From assembly GCF_003122205.1 (NCBI RefSeq), contig NZ_QEYE01000019.1, forward strand, positions 1 through 64,000: a stretch of 64,000 nucleotides of DNA, given 5' to 3'. Source of the stretch: Maritimibacter sp. 55A14. Its GTDB lineage: Bacteria > Pseudomonadota > Alphaproteobacteria > Rhodobacterales > Rhodobacteraceae. Positions within the stretch are counted from its first letter, which is position 1; each line of letters opens with the position of its first letter. Under the pieces are notes generated by a model, which saw nothing but the letters and a program-made list of their open reading frames with translations, was not told the DNA's origin and made no database searches. A program made the translations under genes and the position numbers. This document shows, piece by piece, positions 17,003 to 26,056 of the stretch.

Positions 17003-17671
17003 ATGGACGGGCGTGAACCCAGCTATGACCTTCAAAAGACCAGCGGCTGGCGCGGGTCGCGGGAGCTATGGCTCGATGCGGCCAAGGCCGCGTTTCTCGA
17101 AAGCGGCATCGACGCGGTCAAGATCCAGCCTCTCGCCAATCGGCTGAACCTCTCGCGAACCAGTTTCTACTGGTTCTTCAAGGATCGCGCCGCGATCCTC
17201 GATGCGCTTCTGGAACTTTGGGACGATACGAATACACGGGCCCTCGTCGCTGGTTGCGAGGCCTACGCCGAGACCGTGTCCGAAGCCGTCCTGAACATCA
17301 TTGCCGTGTTCCTGGACGAAGCCCGCTTCGAGCCGCGTTTCGATCTCGCGGTACGGGGATGGGCGCACCAATCCGAGGCGGTAACCGCCCGTGTCTCGGA
17401 TTCCGACGAGCGGAGGCTGAATGCGATTCGGAGCGTATTCGAGCGGTTCGGCTTCGATCCGGGCGAGGCGGACGTGCGCGCGCGAACCGTCTATCTGGTG
17501 CAGATCGGGTATATCTCCATGCAGTCGTCCGAATGCCTGGAAACACGCATGTCCCGCGTGCCCTACTACATCAAGACATTCTCCGGGCGGGAGCCGAGCG
17601 AGGCCGAAATGGCACGCTTCGGCGCCCAGATCGGCCTGCCGCCGGACGCGACGGTGTCCTGCGAAAACTGA
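17003..17671 (+). CDS. TetR-family transcriptional regulator
   Basis: A 222-residue TetR-type repressor. The N-terminal HTH is clear: AKAAFLESGIDAVKIQPLAN followed by LNLSRTSFYWFFKDRAAIL. The all-helical C-terminus should bind a ligand. It is divergent from the DgcA-like gene, its likely target. ATG 17003 is picked because the conserved domain begins about 20 residues later; no strong ribosome-binding site is seen, and an in-frame ATG at 16955 is an alternative. Confidence 0.85.
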   Translation: MDGREPSYDLQKTSGWRGSRELWLDAAKAAFLESGIDAVKIQPLANRLNLSRTSFYWFFKDRAAILDALLELWDDTNTRALVAGCEAYAETVSEAVLNIIAVFLDEARFEPRFDLAVRGWAHQSEAVTARVSDSDERRLNAIRSVFERFGFDPGEADVRARTVYLVQIGYISMQSSECLETRMSRVPYYIKTFSGREPSEAEMARFGAQIGLPPDATVSCEN

Positions 17672-18088
17672 CGGCGTCGCCATTTACCCGCCCGGACGAC
17701 TACACCTCGACCTTCACATTCCCGACCGACTGTCGCAGCCGCCCTGGTCGTCGCGAACCTTCCGCACCGCTCACGCGGGCATCACAGGTGAATAGCGGTA
17801 CGCTCCACCTAACGCAGGAGCGATTCGTCCGGGGCGTCAGCGAGATCTTCTGATCTCTTGAGCAGGTTGCCACGCCGTAGCTGCTCGGCAAGAAGATCGT
17901 CCCTGGCCGGACGCAATAGTGTTGCCCTTCCGGCGAAAAGCCCCTATGCCGCACCGCAGCGAACATGGACCCGGAAGCGATTCCGGGTGGCTCTTCCGGC
18001 CGCCGATCCGCCGGACAACGACAGACAACGATGCAGTTGCACACTGGCCTGGCGGATTGCGCGAAGGCCGGTATTGGATACCTATTTC
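17672..18088. other. Intergenic region, no gene seen
   Basis: About 417 bp between the TetR gene and the truncated SulP gene. Long open frames exist on the minus strand, but their products look like random translations of GC-rich DNA. No RNA gene or clear terminator is visible. It may contain the original SulP promoter. Confidence 0.4.
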
Positions 18089-18245
18089 ATGATCTCACTC
18101 GACGCTTACCGTGGCCAGTGGCTGGGCAACATTCGCGGCGACCTCCTTGCCGGATTGGTCGTGGCGCTGGCGCTCATTCCCGAGGCCATCGCCTTCTCCA
18201 TTATCGCGGGCGTGGACCCGAAGGTGGGCCTCTATGCCAGCTTCT
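18089..18245 (+). pseudogene. SulP-family anion permease, N-terminal fragment cut by IS6
   Basis: The first 52 codons encode the start of a SulP (sulfate/bicarbonate-type) permease: a short cytoplasmic lead, then [20 protein letters not shown] and [13 protein letters not shown], the signature of the first transmembrane segments. The frame then runs into the terminal repeat of an IS6-family copy. About nine-tenths of the protein is missing, and the rest is not found downstream, so a deletion accompanied or followed the insertion. Confidence 0.85.
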
Positions 18246-18731
18246 GGTGGTGTCAGACCAATTCGAACCAGTCTACGCAAGGGCAGGATGCCTGTCCCTT
18301 ATGCCGCGCCGAGCTGGCGCCACTCGGCGAGAGCGGCGGCGCGGTTGGCCTTGAAGAGCGGTCTGCTGGAAAGGCTGCGTTCCTGGTTGAAGTGGTTCGA
18401 GACGGAAGCGTGGACGGCGGCGAATTTCTGCAAACTTCGCATGCGCCGGAACCGGAGCATTGCTCGCTCCCGTCGTCGGAACGGGAGATGGGAATTCTCT
18501 GCCCTGTTGTTCGCCCAGCGGCCGGTCTCCTGCCGAGCGCCGGCGCCGATCTCCCTGAGCGCGGCGCCGTAAGACCGGAGTTTGTCCGTCACGATCACCT
18601 CGGGTCGGCCGTGCTTGCGCATTGCTTTTCTCAGGAATTTCAATGCGGCCTTCTTGTCCCGGGTCTTCGTGACGAAGCTTTCCAGAACCTCGCCTTCGTG
18701 ATCGACGGCCCGCCACAGGTAGTGCCTCTCG
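18246..18731 (-). mobile_element. IS6-family element, truncated copy 1
   Basis: The terminal repeat GGTGGTGTCAGAC at 18246 closely matches that of the full copy at 19945. On the minus strand, 18731 to 18299 encodes the last ~140 residues of the transposase, from the [15 protein letters not shown] region to the stop. The second catalytic Asp (VTDKLRSYG) and the final Glu (NNRAENSH) are present but the first Asp is lost. Similarity to copy 2 ends abruptly at about 18731, where another short inverted-repeat sequence begins. Confidence 0.88.
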
Positions 18732-18732
18732 C

Positions 18733-18894
18733 GGCACTGTCAGAAGAATCGCGTCTGGCCTTCCTTCCCCGCGGTCCCCACTGACGAGAGGGTACAATAT
18801 ATTGTTCTGTAAGGAGAAAGACCTTTCAGAGCGCCGACGAGACCAACAAACGAGCCATTGTCAGCTTAGCAAACGAAGTTCTTCTGACAATACC
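18733..18894. repeat. 162-bp segment bounded by 16-bp imperfect inverted repeats
   Basis: GGCACTGTCAGAAGAA at 18733-18748 faces TTCTTCTGACAATACC at 18879-18894 (14 of 16 positions complementary). The interior has no coding potential but contains a perfect 12-bp palindrome, ACAATATATTGT, at 18794-18805. It looks like a MITE-like remnant or the fused ends of a deleted IS. A related 16-mer occurs at 22676. Confidence 0.55.
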
Positions 18895-19220
18895 CTTTGG
18901 ACGGCTCAACGGATAGCTACGCGGGCAGGATCGAGGTTTTAGAAGGGCGGTCGGGCCGGCGCATGCGGAGCGAGGCGAAACGGGCGCGGTGCAACTGGTA
19001 ACAGTGCAGATCCCGATCTGGCGCACCGCGTCGGTTTTGGTAAGAACGCCGACCAACCGGCCGTCGTATCGCAGACCAACAGCATGTCATGATCACGTTC
19101 CAGCAGCCGCGCCGCGTGCAAGAGTGCGACATCCGTTGCGATACAACTCATCCGTCTGTGGGCCGTCGGTAGGAATTTCTCGATCAGCAATTGCTTGTCT
19201 TTTCTAACTGGCCATCGCAA
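18895..19220 (-). pseudogene. CBS-domain protein remnant, frameshifted and truncated
   Basis: The minus strand from 19220 reads a CBS-type sequence (SCIATDVALLHAARLLERD, then HDMLLVCDTTAG). It continues as VGVLTKTDAVRQIGIC in another frame from about 19056. A single-base change near 19060 separates the two halves. The coding signal ends near the inverted-repeat segment at 18894, so the C-terminus is also lost. Small CBS proteins usually regulate transport or enzymes by binding adenylates; this copy should be inactive. Confidence 0.65.
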
Positions 19221-19297
19221 TCACCATAGTCGCCACAATACCCGCTGCACTACCGATGTCACCGTTTTCCTGATTTGCCTCGCGACATCGCTCAGGA

Positions 19298-19944
19298 TCA
19301 GTATCCTGCCGCATGACCGTCCTTGCGCGCATCCGAACCGCCGCTAAGAAGTCCCCGGTCATGGTCGATGAGAATTGCCTGGCAGCCTCCGAGAGGATCT
19401 TGCGACACGCGCAAGCGGTGCCCCTTGTCGGCCAAGGCATGCAGGATCGCAGGCGGCAGGCTGCGTTCGACCTCGACCTCCGCGCCGGTGGCCAGAAGCC
19501 GCGGCATGTCAATGGCCGCCTGCAGATCCATGCCGTAATCAACGAGGTTTGAGACGATCCGGGCATGTCCGAATGGCTGATAGTCTCCGCCCATAACGCC
19601 GAAGGACAGCCGGACGCGGCCGCCTTCCGTCGCCATGCCCGGCATGATCGTGTGCATTGGCCGCTTGCCAGGGGCCAGCGCGTTGGGGTGCGAGGGATCG
19701 AGCGTGAAGGAATTGCCGCGATTCTGGAAGAGCACGCCCGTGTCCGGGCAGAGGATACCGCTGCCGAAGGAATCGAAGATCGAGTTTATGAAACTGACCG
19801 TATTCAGGTCGCGGTCGACCACGGTCATGTAGACCGTCTCCGAGGTAGAGAGGCCAAGCGGGCCGATATCCTGCATGGCGTGATCGGTGGAAATGCGCGT
19901 CCGCAACCCGGCGGCCCAATCCTTTGACAGGATCGCATCGAGCG
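19298..19944 (-). pseudogene. Gamma-glutamyltransferase family protein, C-terminal part only
   Basis: The frame is open from the IS boundary at 19944 to a stop at 19298 (about 215 residues). It encodes the small subunit of a gamma-glutamyltransferase-like enzyme: ETVYMTVVDRDLNTVSFINS contains the nucleophile threonine region, followed by SFGSGI, RGNSFTLDPSHPN, PMHTIMPGM and GVMGGDYQPFGHAR. The whole large subunit and the autoprocessing junction's upstream side have been removed by the IS6 copy. No start codon or promoter remains, so it is a relic. Confidence 0.85.
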
Positions 19945-20758
19945 GTGCTGGCAGACTAATTCGAACCAGTCTCTGGAAGGACAGTGAAGCTGCACCTTAT
20001 GCCGCGAGAAGACCGCGCCACTCGGCGAGTGCGGCGGCACGGTTGGCCTTGAAGGTGTTGCGACGGGAGAGGCTGCGTTCCTGGTTGAAGTGGTTTGAGA
20101 CGGAGGCGTGGACGGCGGCGAACTTTTGCAAACTTCGCATGCGCCGGAACCGGAGCATCGCCCGCTCGCGTCGTCGGAACGGAAGGTGTGAATTTTCCGC
20201 TCTGTTGTTCACCCAACGGCCCGTCTCCTGCCGGGCGCCTGCGCCGATCTCCCTCAGAGCCGCACCGTAGGACCGGAGTTTGTCCGTCACGACCACCTCG
20301 GGCCGACCGTGCTTTCGCATTGCTTTTCTCAGGAATTTCAATGCGGCCTTCTTGTCGCGCGTCTTGGTGACAAAGCTCTCAAGAACTTCGCCTTCGTGAT
20401 CAACCGCGCGCCAAAGATAGTGCCTTTCACCGTTGATCTTCACGAAGATCTCGTCGAGATGCCACCGCCACCGGCTCGATCGCATGCCCTCGATCCGACG
20501 TTTCCGGATTTCGGAGGCAAACATCGGGCCGAACCTGTGCCACCAGAACCGGACCGTCTCGTGGCTGACATCGACGCCGCGCTCGTGGAGCAAATCCTCG
20601 ACGTTACGGAGCGAAAGCGGGAACCGGACATAGAGCATCACCGCCAGGCGGATGATCTCGGGGCTGGTCTTGAACCACTTGAAGGGGCTGGGTTTGGTCA
20701 TCTGGAGACGCTACTCAGCACCCTGCCCCGCCGCAAGCCAAGTTCCTTTGACAGCACC
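19945..20758 (-). mobile_element. IS6-family element, full-length copy 2
   Basis: An 814-bp element with terminal repeats GGTGCTGGCAGAC (left) and, inverted at the right end, GGTGCTGTCAAAG. It carries one intact transposase gene. The 8 bp outside each end (CATCGAGC and GCCCCTCG) do not match, so no target duplication is seen. That points to later recombination between copies or an adjacent deletion. It interrupts the gamma-glutamyltransferase gene on its left. Confidence 0.9.
19997..20701 (-). CDS. IS6-family transposase
   Basis: A 234-residue DDE transposase of normal IS6/IS26-type length. It opens with SPFKWFKTSPEIIRLAVMLY and has an HTH-like LRNVEDLLHERGVDVSHETV. The catalytic triad residues sit in [15 protein letters not shown] and [10 protein letters not shown]. 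No frameshift or stop is seen, so it may be active and could mobilise the truncated copies that keep both ends. Confidence 0.95.
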   Translation of the reverse strand: MTKPSPFKWFKTSPEIIRLAVMLYVRFPLSLRNVEDLLHERGVDVSHETVRFWWHRFGPMFASEIRKRRIEGMRSSRWRWHLDEIFVKINGERHYLWRAVDHEGEVLESFVTKTRDKKAALKFLRKAMRKHGRPEVVVTDKLRSYGAALREIGAGARQETGRWVNNRAENSHLPFRRRERAMLRFRRMRSLQKFAAVHASVSNHFNQERSLSRRNTFKANRAAALAEWRGLLAA

Positions 20759-21089
20759 GCCCCTCGTACCTTCGTCCGAGCGACCGAGCGCGCACCAGAG
20801 GCAGACTGGGAACCTTTTGTCAGGTGGCGAACACTAGGCACTACACCAGTATCCGCTCTTGAGAAGCTGCGCCGCGGCGAGTAACGCGCTGGCGATGGCC
20901 TGTTCAGGGCCGTCTATGTCGATCAAGCGGGGTCGGGATGGAGTAGCCCACTGGGTCGGCGCAGGTGGGCTTCGAGTCCGTCTTGCCAATTTGTCAGAAT
21001 GCAGCGAACTTCGGCTCTTACGAATGAGTAAAGGACTTCTGCGCAAAGCTCCGACTTGTCTGCAACTATTCGAGAAATCTGTGACGAAC

Positions 21090-22007
21090 ATGTTAACGCC
21101 AACCCTGACCCATCTTCCCGTCAATCGGGCAATTCGGCTTCGAAACGTGATCTGCCCCTATTGCGCCTGCGACTTGACCGCGAAGCCCGTCACCAAGGAG
21201 CATGTCTTGGGCCGTAGATTCGTCCCCAAGGGAAAGCTGAACGGGCACTGGAATCTGATCGTGAATGCCTGCGGTCCCTGTAACAACCGGAAGGCCGATC
21301 TGGAGAATGACATATCGGCGATCACACTACACCCGGAACACGGCGAGACGCATCTCGACTATGATGACGCTGCGAAAGAAGAGGCGCTGCGCAAGGCTGC
21401 GAAGGCGATTAGCCGCCGAACGAAGAAACCGGTGAAGGACAGCCACGAGAACATGAAACTCCACGTGCCATTTGGACCGAACGGGAAATTCAGCTTCAAC
21501 TTCACGTCGCCGCCGCAGATTGATAAAGACCGCGCCTTTGAACTGGCTCGCCTTCAACTCGCCGGGTTCTTCAACTGGATCACTTACCAACAGGATGAAG
21601 AGCGCGGCTATTGGTGGACCGGGGGCTACCACCCACTGATAATGGTGAGGCGCGCTGACTACGGTAACAAGATCATCGCGGATTTCGCCGATGCCGTCTT
21701 GGAGTGGGAACCGCGCATACTTGGACATACGGCAGAAGGTTTCTACAGAGTCTGTGTCCGACGCCACCCCGGGGCGGAATGCTGGTCTTGGGCAATGGAG
21801 TGGAACGGTTCCACGCGCTTGGTCGGTTTTTTGGGCGACAGGGAAGTGGTTAAAGTGGTAGTCGATAGACTTGGTCCGCTTCAAATGCATCACCACGATT
21901 TGGGCAACGGTGACTTCATGCGCTATCGCACTGAGGTTCCACTTGCGGACAAAGACGATAAACTTTTCGCACTACCCACCGGAGCCACAGTTCCACTGAC
22001 AAGTTAA
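21090..22007 (+). CDS. HNH-nuclease-domain protein of unknown role
   Basis: A 305-residue protein. Near the N-terminus (about 20-75), CPYCACD, then EHVLGRRFVPKGKL and CGPCNNRKADLEN, form a zinc-knuckle HNH nuclease site (CxxC, EH, N, CxxCN). The remainder is a domain I do not recognise, rich in aromatic residues (RGYWWTGGYHPL, CWSWAMEW). It lies alone between IS6 copy 2 and the creatinine module. Lone HNH proteins are often mobile or defence-related; its role is open. The start is uncertain, since upstream in-frame codons extend to 20859; ATG 21090 was chosen because the sequence before it looks non-coding. Confidence 0.6.
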   Translation: MLTPTLTHLPVNRAIRLRNVICPYCACDLTAKPVTKEHVLGRRFVPKGKLNGHWNLIVNACGPCNNRKADLENDISAITLHPEHGETHLDYDDAAKEEALRKAAKAISRRTKKPVKDSHENMKLHVPFGPNGKFSFNFTSPPQIDKDRAFELARLQLAGFFNWITYQQDEERGYWWTGGYHPLIMVRRADYGNKIIADFADAVLEWEPRILGHTAEGFYRVCVRRHPGAECWSWAMEWNGSTRLVGFLGDREVVKVVVDRLGPLQMHHHDLGNGDFMRYRTEVPLADKDDKLFALPTGATVPLTS

Positions 22008-22740
22008 TTTTCTTACTCTCCACGAAGGCATTGGCCCAGAGTCCGCTCCGTCCGCCGAGCCGACTTCCGCATCTTAGTCGATGCTGCGCAGTCCATGAAC
22101 GTAGGCTCTGGAGAGGGCACCGCGGCGTTCAGTCTGCTCAGGAGCGTCCGCAAAGGTGCGTAATCAGTGAAACGCCACTAACGCTTGGTCATCATGCTTT
22201 TCTTAGATATCCAAGCCAATGCGGCGGGGGGGGGTGCTAAGGGGGATATAATCCTGCATACTATAGAATTATATAATAATAACAATTGTTTACATATATA
22301 AAGTGGCGGAGGGGACGGGACCGGGGTCCAACATTCTCTGACCCGTAACCCATTGATTTTAGAATATCCAAATCTTCCAAGTCATCAGCCATAGCGATCA
22401 GGCTTGAGTTTGCGCGTGTCACGTGAATACAAACCCACCACATTTTGTACGGAAAAGGCCGCATCCCGTTTATGGCGCATAGCTCCGATACTCCAAAGCG
22501 AGAACGTAAAAAATACATACATCAAGGCCTCCTGGCGGATGAGTTCGGGCTGGTCATTGAGGACTTGAACGGGGAGCGTTTGGATTTCAGCAGAGGCTAC
22601 GCCGGCACATTGCCCCATTCAAAAGATATGCTCTGACAGAGCCCTAAGAAGCCATCCTTTCCGCCTCAACCTGGTTTCTTCTGATAATACCTTTCAGGAT
22701 GAAGTGCGGCTTGGCTGCGACACCAAATGTCGGGTGTGTT
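22008..22740. other. Gene-poor, AT-variable spacer
   Basis: About 730 bp with no convincing gene. It contains a run of nine G at 22226-22234, a sharply AT-rich patch at 22250-22300, and a 63-codon plus-strand ORF at 22445-22636 with no recognisable domain. The 16-mer TTCTTCTGATAATACC lies near its right end. The mixed composition suggests accumulated debris at the junction between the IS region and the creatinine module. Confidence 0.45.
22676..22691. repeat. Third copy of the 16-bp GGTATTRTCAGAAGAA-type end sequence
   Basis: TTCTTCTGATAATACC differs at one position from the right end of the 162-bp segment at 18879-18894. Finding the same end sequence at two junctions 3.8 kb apart suggests termini of one family of small mobile elements. 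Confidence 0.5.
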
Positions 22741-24153
22741 TCAGCATTCAGGAAGATTGACTGCAAGGCCTCCAAGGCTCGTTTCCTTGTACTTCGTAAG
22801 CATGTCGTGGCCAGTCTGGCGCATGGTTTCGATGCAGTTATCAAGCGGCATGAAATGCGTGCCATCGCCGCGCAGCGCGAGACTTGCGGCACTGACCGCT
22901 TTGATAGCGCCGAGTCCATTGCGTTCGATGCAGGGCACTTGTACCAGACCTGCAGCGGGATCACAGGTCATTCCAAGGTGATGTTCCAGCGCAATTTCAG
23001 CAGCGTTCTCGATCTGTTCGTTTGTACCGCCCAGCGCCGCGCAAAGTCCCGCCGCAGCCATGGAGGATGCAGACCCGACCTCGCCCTGACAGCCCATTTC
23101 CGCACCCGATATCGAGGCGTTGTGCTTAATCAGCCCGCCGATGGCCGACGCGGTGAGCAAGAAGGTGCGCGCACCTTCGTGGTTGGCGCCGATGCAATGG
23201 TCGCGGTAGTAGCGGATCACGGCTGGTACCACGCCCGCTGCGCCGTTGGTGGGTGAGGTCACGACCCGTCCACCTGCCGCGTTCTCTTCGTTCACAGCCA
23301 TGGCATAGACGGACAGCCAATCATTGGCGACGTGGGGCTGGCTTTGATTCTCGCCGCGTTCAGCCAAAAGCTGTTCATGGATCGCCTTGGCCCGGCGTTT
23401 CACCGACAAACCGCCGGGCAGAATGCCCTCCATACGAAGGCCTCGGTCGATGCAAGCCTCCATCACCTTGTAGACATGGTCGATCCGTTTGTTCAGACCA
23501 CCGCCGGAATGCGCCTCTTCGTTGGCGCGTTTCATCTGCGCGATGCTGGTGCCAGAGGCGCGGCCCATCTCCAGCATCTCGGCGGCAGACCCAAACGGAT
23601 AGGGATAGCCCATCGCGGCCTTTTCATCGTGCAAATCCGCGCTTGCAGCGGCTTTTCCCTGCTCAAGCTCGGCCTCGGTAACAACAAAGCCACCACCCAC
23701 TGAATAGTAAGTCTGCGTCAAGTATAGATTTCCGCGCTCGTCAAAGGCGCGCAGCACTAGACCGTTGGCATGCCCCGGCAAAGGCGGGCCGTAGTCGAAG
23801 ACCAGATCGGTGTCGGGATCAAATTCGAGCCTGCCCAGACCGGGAGGACTAATTCGCTTTACCTCCCTTACCTCGGCCTCGAGTCGTTCGGCGGCATCGG
23901 GGTCAAGCGTATCGGGCAGATAGCCGATTAACCCGAGGATTACGGCACGATCGGTTGCATGGCCCTTGCCTGTAAAGGCTAGAGAGCCATGCAAAGACGC
24001 CTCTAGGCGGGTAAGAGTCCCTGCCCATGGAGTTTTCTCAGCCCCGCCGCGCAGACCATCAAGGAACCGCGCGGCCGCCGTCATCGGCCCCATAGTGTGT
24101 GACGATGAGGGGCCAACTCCGACCTTGAAAATATCGAAGACGGACAGGAACAT
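22741..24153 (-). CDS. sdaA: L-serine ammonia-lyase (4Fe-4S serine dehydratase)
   Basis: A 470-residue single-chain L-serine dehydratase, converting serine to pyruvate and ammonia with an oxygen-sensitive 4Fe-4S cluster. The N-terminal [19 protein letters not shown] and the later [39 protein letters not shown] are family signatures and include the cluster cysteines. ATG 24153 lies 4 bp after the glyA stop; an in-frame start further up would run into glyA. It is the last step of the creatine-to-pyruvate route and the last gene of the minus-strand sox operon. Confidence 0.94.
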   Translation of the reverse strand: MFLSVFDIFKVGVGPSSSHTMGPMTAAARFLDGLRGGAEKTPWAGTLTRLEASLHGSLAFTGKGHATDRAVILGLIGYLPDTLDPDAAERLEAEVREVKRISPPGLGRLEFDPDTDLVFDYGPPLPGHANGLVLRAFDERGNLYLTQTYYSVGGGFVVTEAELEQGKAAASADLHDEKAAMGYPYPFGSAAEMLEMGRASGTSIAQMKRANEEAHSGGGLNKRIDHVYKVMEACIDRGLRMEGILPGGLSVKRRAKAIHEQLLAERGENQSQPHVANDWLSVYAMAVNEENAAGGRVVTSPTNGAAGVVPAVIRYYRDHCIGANHEGARTFLLTASAIGGLIKHNASISGAEMGCQGEVGSASSMAAAGLCAALGGTNEQIENAAEIALEHHLGMTCDPAAGLVQVPCIERNGLGAIKAVSAASLALRGDGTHFMPLDNCIETMRQTGHDMLTKYKETSLGGLAVNLPEC

Positions 24154-24157
24154 GGGT

Positions 24158-25444
24158 TTACACGTCCTCCGCATAGATCGGATGTGCTCCGCACAGGGTT
24201 CGCACCTCTTCCAACACAGCTGCCTCGACCTCCGCGTCGCCTTCGGGACTGCCCGCCAACGCATTAATCACCTTAAGGACCAGCTCACCGATCTTGCGGA
24301 ACTCTGCCTCGCCAAAGCCGCGCGTGGTGCCTGCGGACGTGCCAAGACGCACCCCGGAAGTCACGAACGGCTTTTCGGCGTCAAACGGGATGGCGTTCTT
24401 GTTACAGGTCATGCCGGCGCGCTCGAGCGCGATTTCCGCGACCTTCCCTGTCACGCCTTTGGGACGCAGATCAACGAGCACCATGTGGCAATCGGTGCCA
24501 CCGGAAACAACACCCAGACCGCCTTCAACCAAAACCTCAGACAGCGCCCGCGCGTTTGCGATGACGTCTTTGGCGTATTTCTTGAACGAAGGCTCTAGCG
24601 CCTCGCCAAAGGCCACAGCCTTAGCCGCGACAACATGCATCAGCGGGCCACCCTGGTTGCCGGGGAACACAGCCGAGTTAACCTTCTTGGCGAGCGCCTC
24701 GTCATTGGTGAGGATCGTGCCGCCACGCGGCCCGCGCAGTGTTTTATGCGTGGTCGAGGTCACGACGTGGGCGTGCGGCACGGGATCGGGGTATTCACCA
24801 GCCGCGATCAGGCCAGCGTAATGCGCCATGTCGACCAGTAGATAGGCGCCCACCTCATCCGCGATCTCGCGGAAGGCGGCGAAATCCATATGACGCGGAT
24901 AGGCGGAGGCCCCGGCAACGATGAGCTTGGGTTTCGTCTCATGCGCGATCTTGCGCACGTTATCCATGTCGATTAAATGATCGTCTTCGGAAACCTCGTA
25001 ACTGACAACGTCGAACCATTTACCGGACATCGTGACAGGCGATCCGTGGGTCAGGTGCCCGCCATGCGCAAGGTCCAGCCCCATGATCCGGTCGCCCGGC
25101 TTAAGCAAGGCCAAGAACACGGCTTGGTTGGCCTGGGCACCAGAATGAGGCTGCACGTTGGCAAAGCCTGCGCCGAACAACTCACACACGCGGTCGATGG
25201 CGATCTGTTCGACCGTGTCGACATGCTCGCACCCACCGTAATAACGCCGGCCGGGATAGCCTTCGGCGTACTTGTTGGTCAGCACGGAGCCTTGTGCGCC
25301 CAATACATCGACGCTGACGATGTTCTCCGATGCGATCAGCTCGATCTGGTTTTGCTGACGGTCAAGCTCGTGACCAACGGCATTGGCAACGGCGGTATCA
25401 GAAATGCGGGCGGTGCTCAGAGTTTTCAGCATGGGACTGTTCAT
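24158..25444 (-). CDS. glyA: Serine hydroxymethyltransferase
   Basis: A 428-residue PLP enzyme that joins glycine and methylene-THF to make serine. Signatures include [25 protein letters not shown], and [15 protein letters not shown] with the PLP lysine. In this operon it would use both products of sarcosine oxidase (glycine and 5,10-methylene-THF) to make the serine taken by SdaA. A second, housekeeping copy is expected elsewhere in the genome; this one appears dedicated to catabolism. It is 68 bp downstream of soxG. Confidence 0.96.
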   Translation of the reverse strand: MNSPMLKTLSTARISDTAVANAVGHELDRQQNQIELIASENIVSVDVLGAQGSVLTNKYAEGYPGRRYYGGCEHVDTVEQIAIDRVCELFGAGFANVQPHSGAQANQAVFLALLKPGDRIMGLDLAHGGHLTHGSPVTMSGKWFDVVSYEVSEDDHLIDMDNVRKIAHETKPKLIVAGASAYPRHMDFAAFREIADEVGAYLLVDMAHYAGLIAAGEYPDPVPHAHVVTSTTHKTLRGPRGGTILTNDEALAKKVNSAVFPGNQGGPLMHVVAAKAVAFGEALEPSFKKYAKDVIANARALSEVLVEGGLGVVSGGTDCHMVLVDLRPKGVTGKVAEIALERAGMTCNKNAIPFDAEKPFVTSGVRLGTSAGTTRGFGEAEFRKIGELVLKVINALAGSPEGDAEVEAAVLEEVRTLCGAHPIYAEDV

Positions 25445-25512
25445 TTCATGTAAAGGGTAAGGTCACGTCCCGGCTCGGGACGCGTCTGAAAATATTGATC
25501 GATTGGGCCGCT

Positions 25513-26043
25513 TCAGAAACCGACAGCGAACTCGCGCCTGGCGTTCTTAAGAAGGCCATGAACGTGCGGAAAGAACGATCGCCAGACCTCGACACGGAAG
25601 GCATCTTCGCCGTCGCGAATTAACGTTACCTGAGCATAATCGAACACGGTTCGCTTGGCTCGGCCCACGGCGATACACGACAGGTCCAGTGGGCATCCAA
25701 CCGTCAAAAGCTCTGCCGCGGCGGGGCCTTTGACCTCGATGGTCAGCTCTCGGTCGGAAATGACCACAAGACTATGGGGCGTCTCGGCACGGGCGACCTC
25801 GAACGCGGCAACAACCGCATCCTGATCGTTTTCGGCGGCGTGCAGAAGCCATTCGTCGGGACCAATACAATAGGCTGCGCGGTCGCCGTTTCGGGCGCCC
25901 TGCCCAATCTTGCCGGGCAAGGTGAGACCAAAGGCTGCGGAGGCCTTTTTTAGGTCGACAGGCGCGATGCGCAGGTTGAACCGGGCCACGGGCGGCAGAA
26001 CCGCAATGGAGACCCTATCAACGGATGTCACCGGAGCATTCAT
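25513..26043 (-). CDS. soxG: Sarcosine oxidase gamma subunit
   Basis: A 176-residue SoxG, related to the folate-binding GcvT fold. The segments GRNGDRAAYCIGPDEWLLH and GCPLDLSC, and its place directly after soxA (13-bp gap), identify it. It is a structural subunit of the heterotetrameric enzyme. Family members diverge strongly, so the assignment leans on context as well as sequence. Confidence 0.9.
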   Translation of the reverse strand: MNAPVTSVDRVSIAVLPPVARFNLRIAPVDLKKASAAFGLTLPGKIGQGARNGDRAAYCIGPDEWLLHAAENDQDAVVAAFEVARAETPHSLVVISDRELTIEVKGPAAAELLTVGCPLDLSCIAVGRAKRTVFDYAQVTLIRDGEDAFRVEVWRSFFPHVHGLLKNARREFAVGF

Positions 26044-26056
26044 GGTATCGTCCTCC

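Noticed and set aside
20834-21124. Minus-strand 96-codon ORF before the HNH gene
   Set aside because: No domain, no ribosome-binding site, and it overlaps the more plausible HNH gene start region. It may be a relic but cannot be supported.
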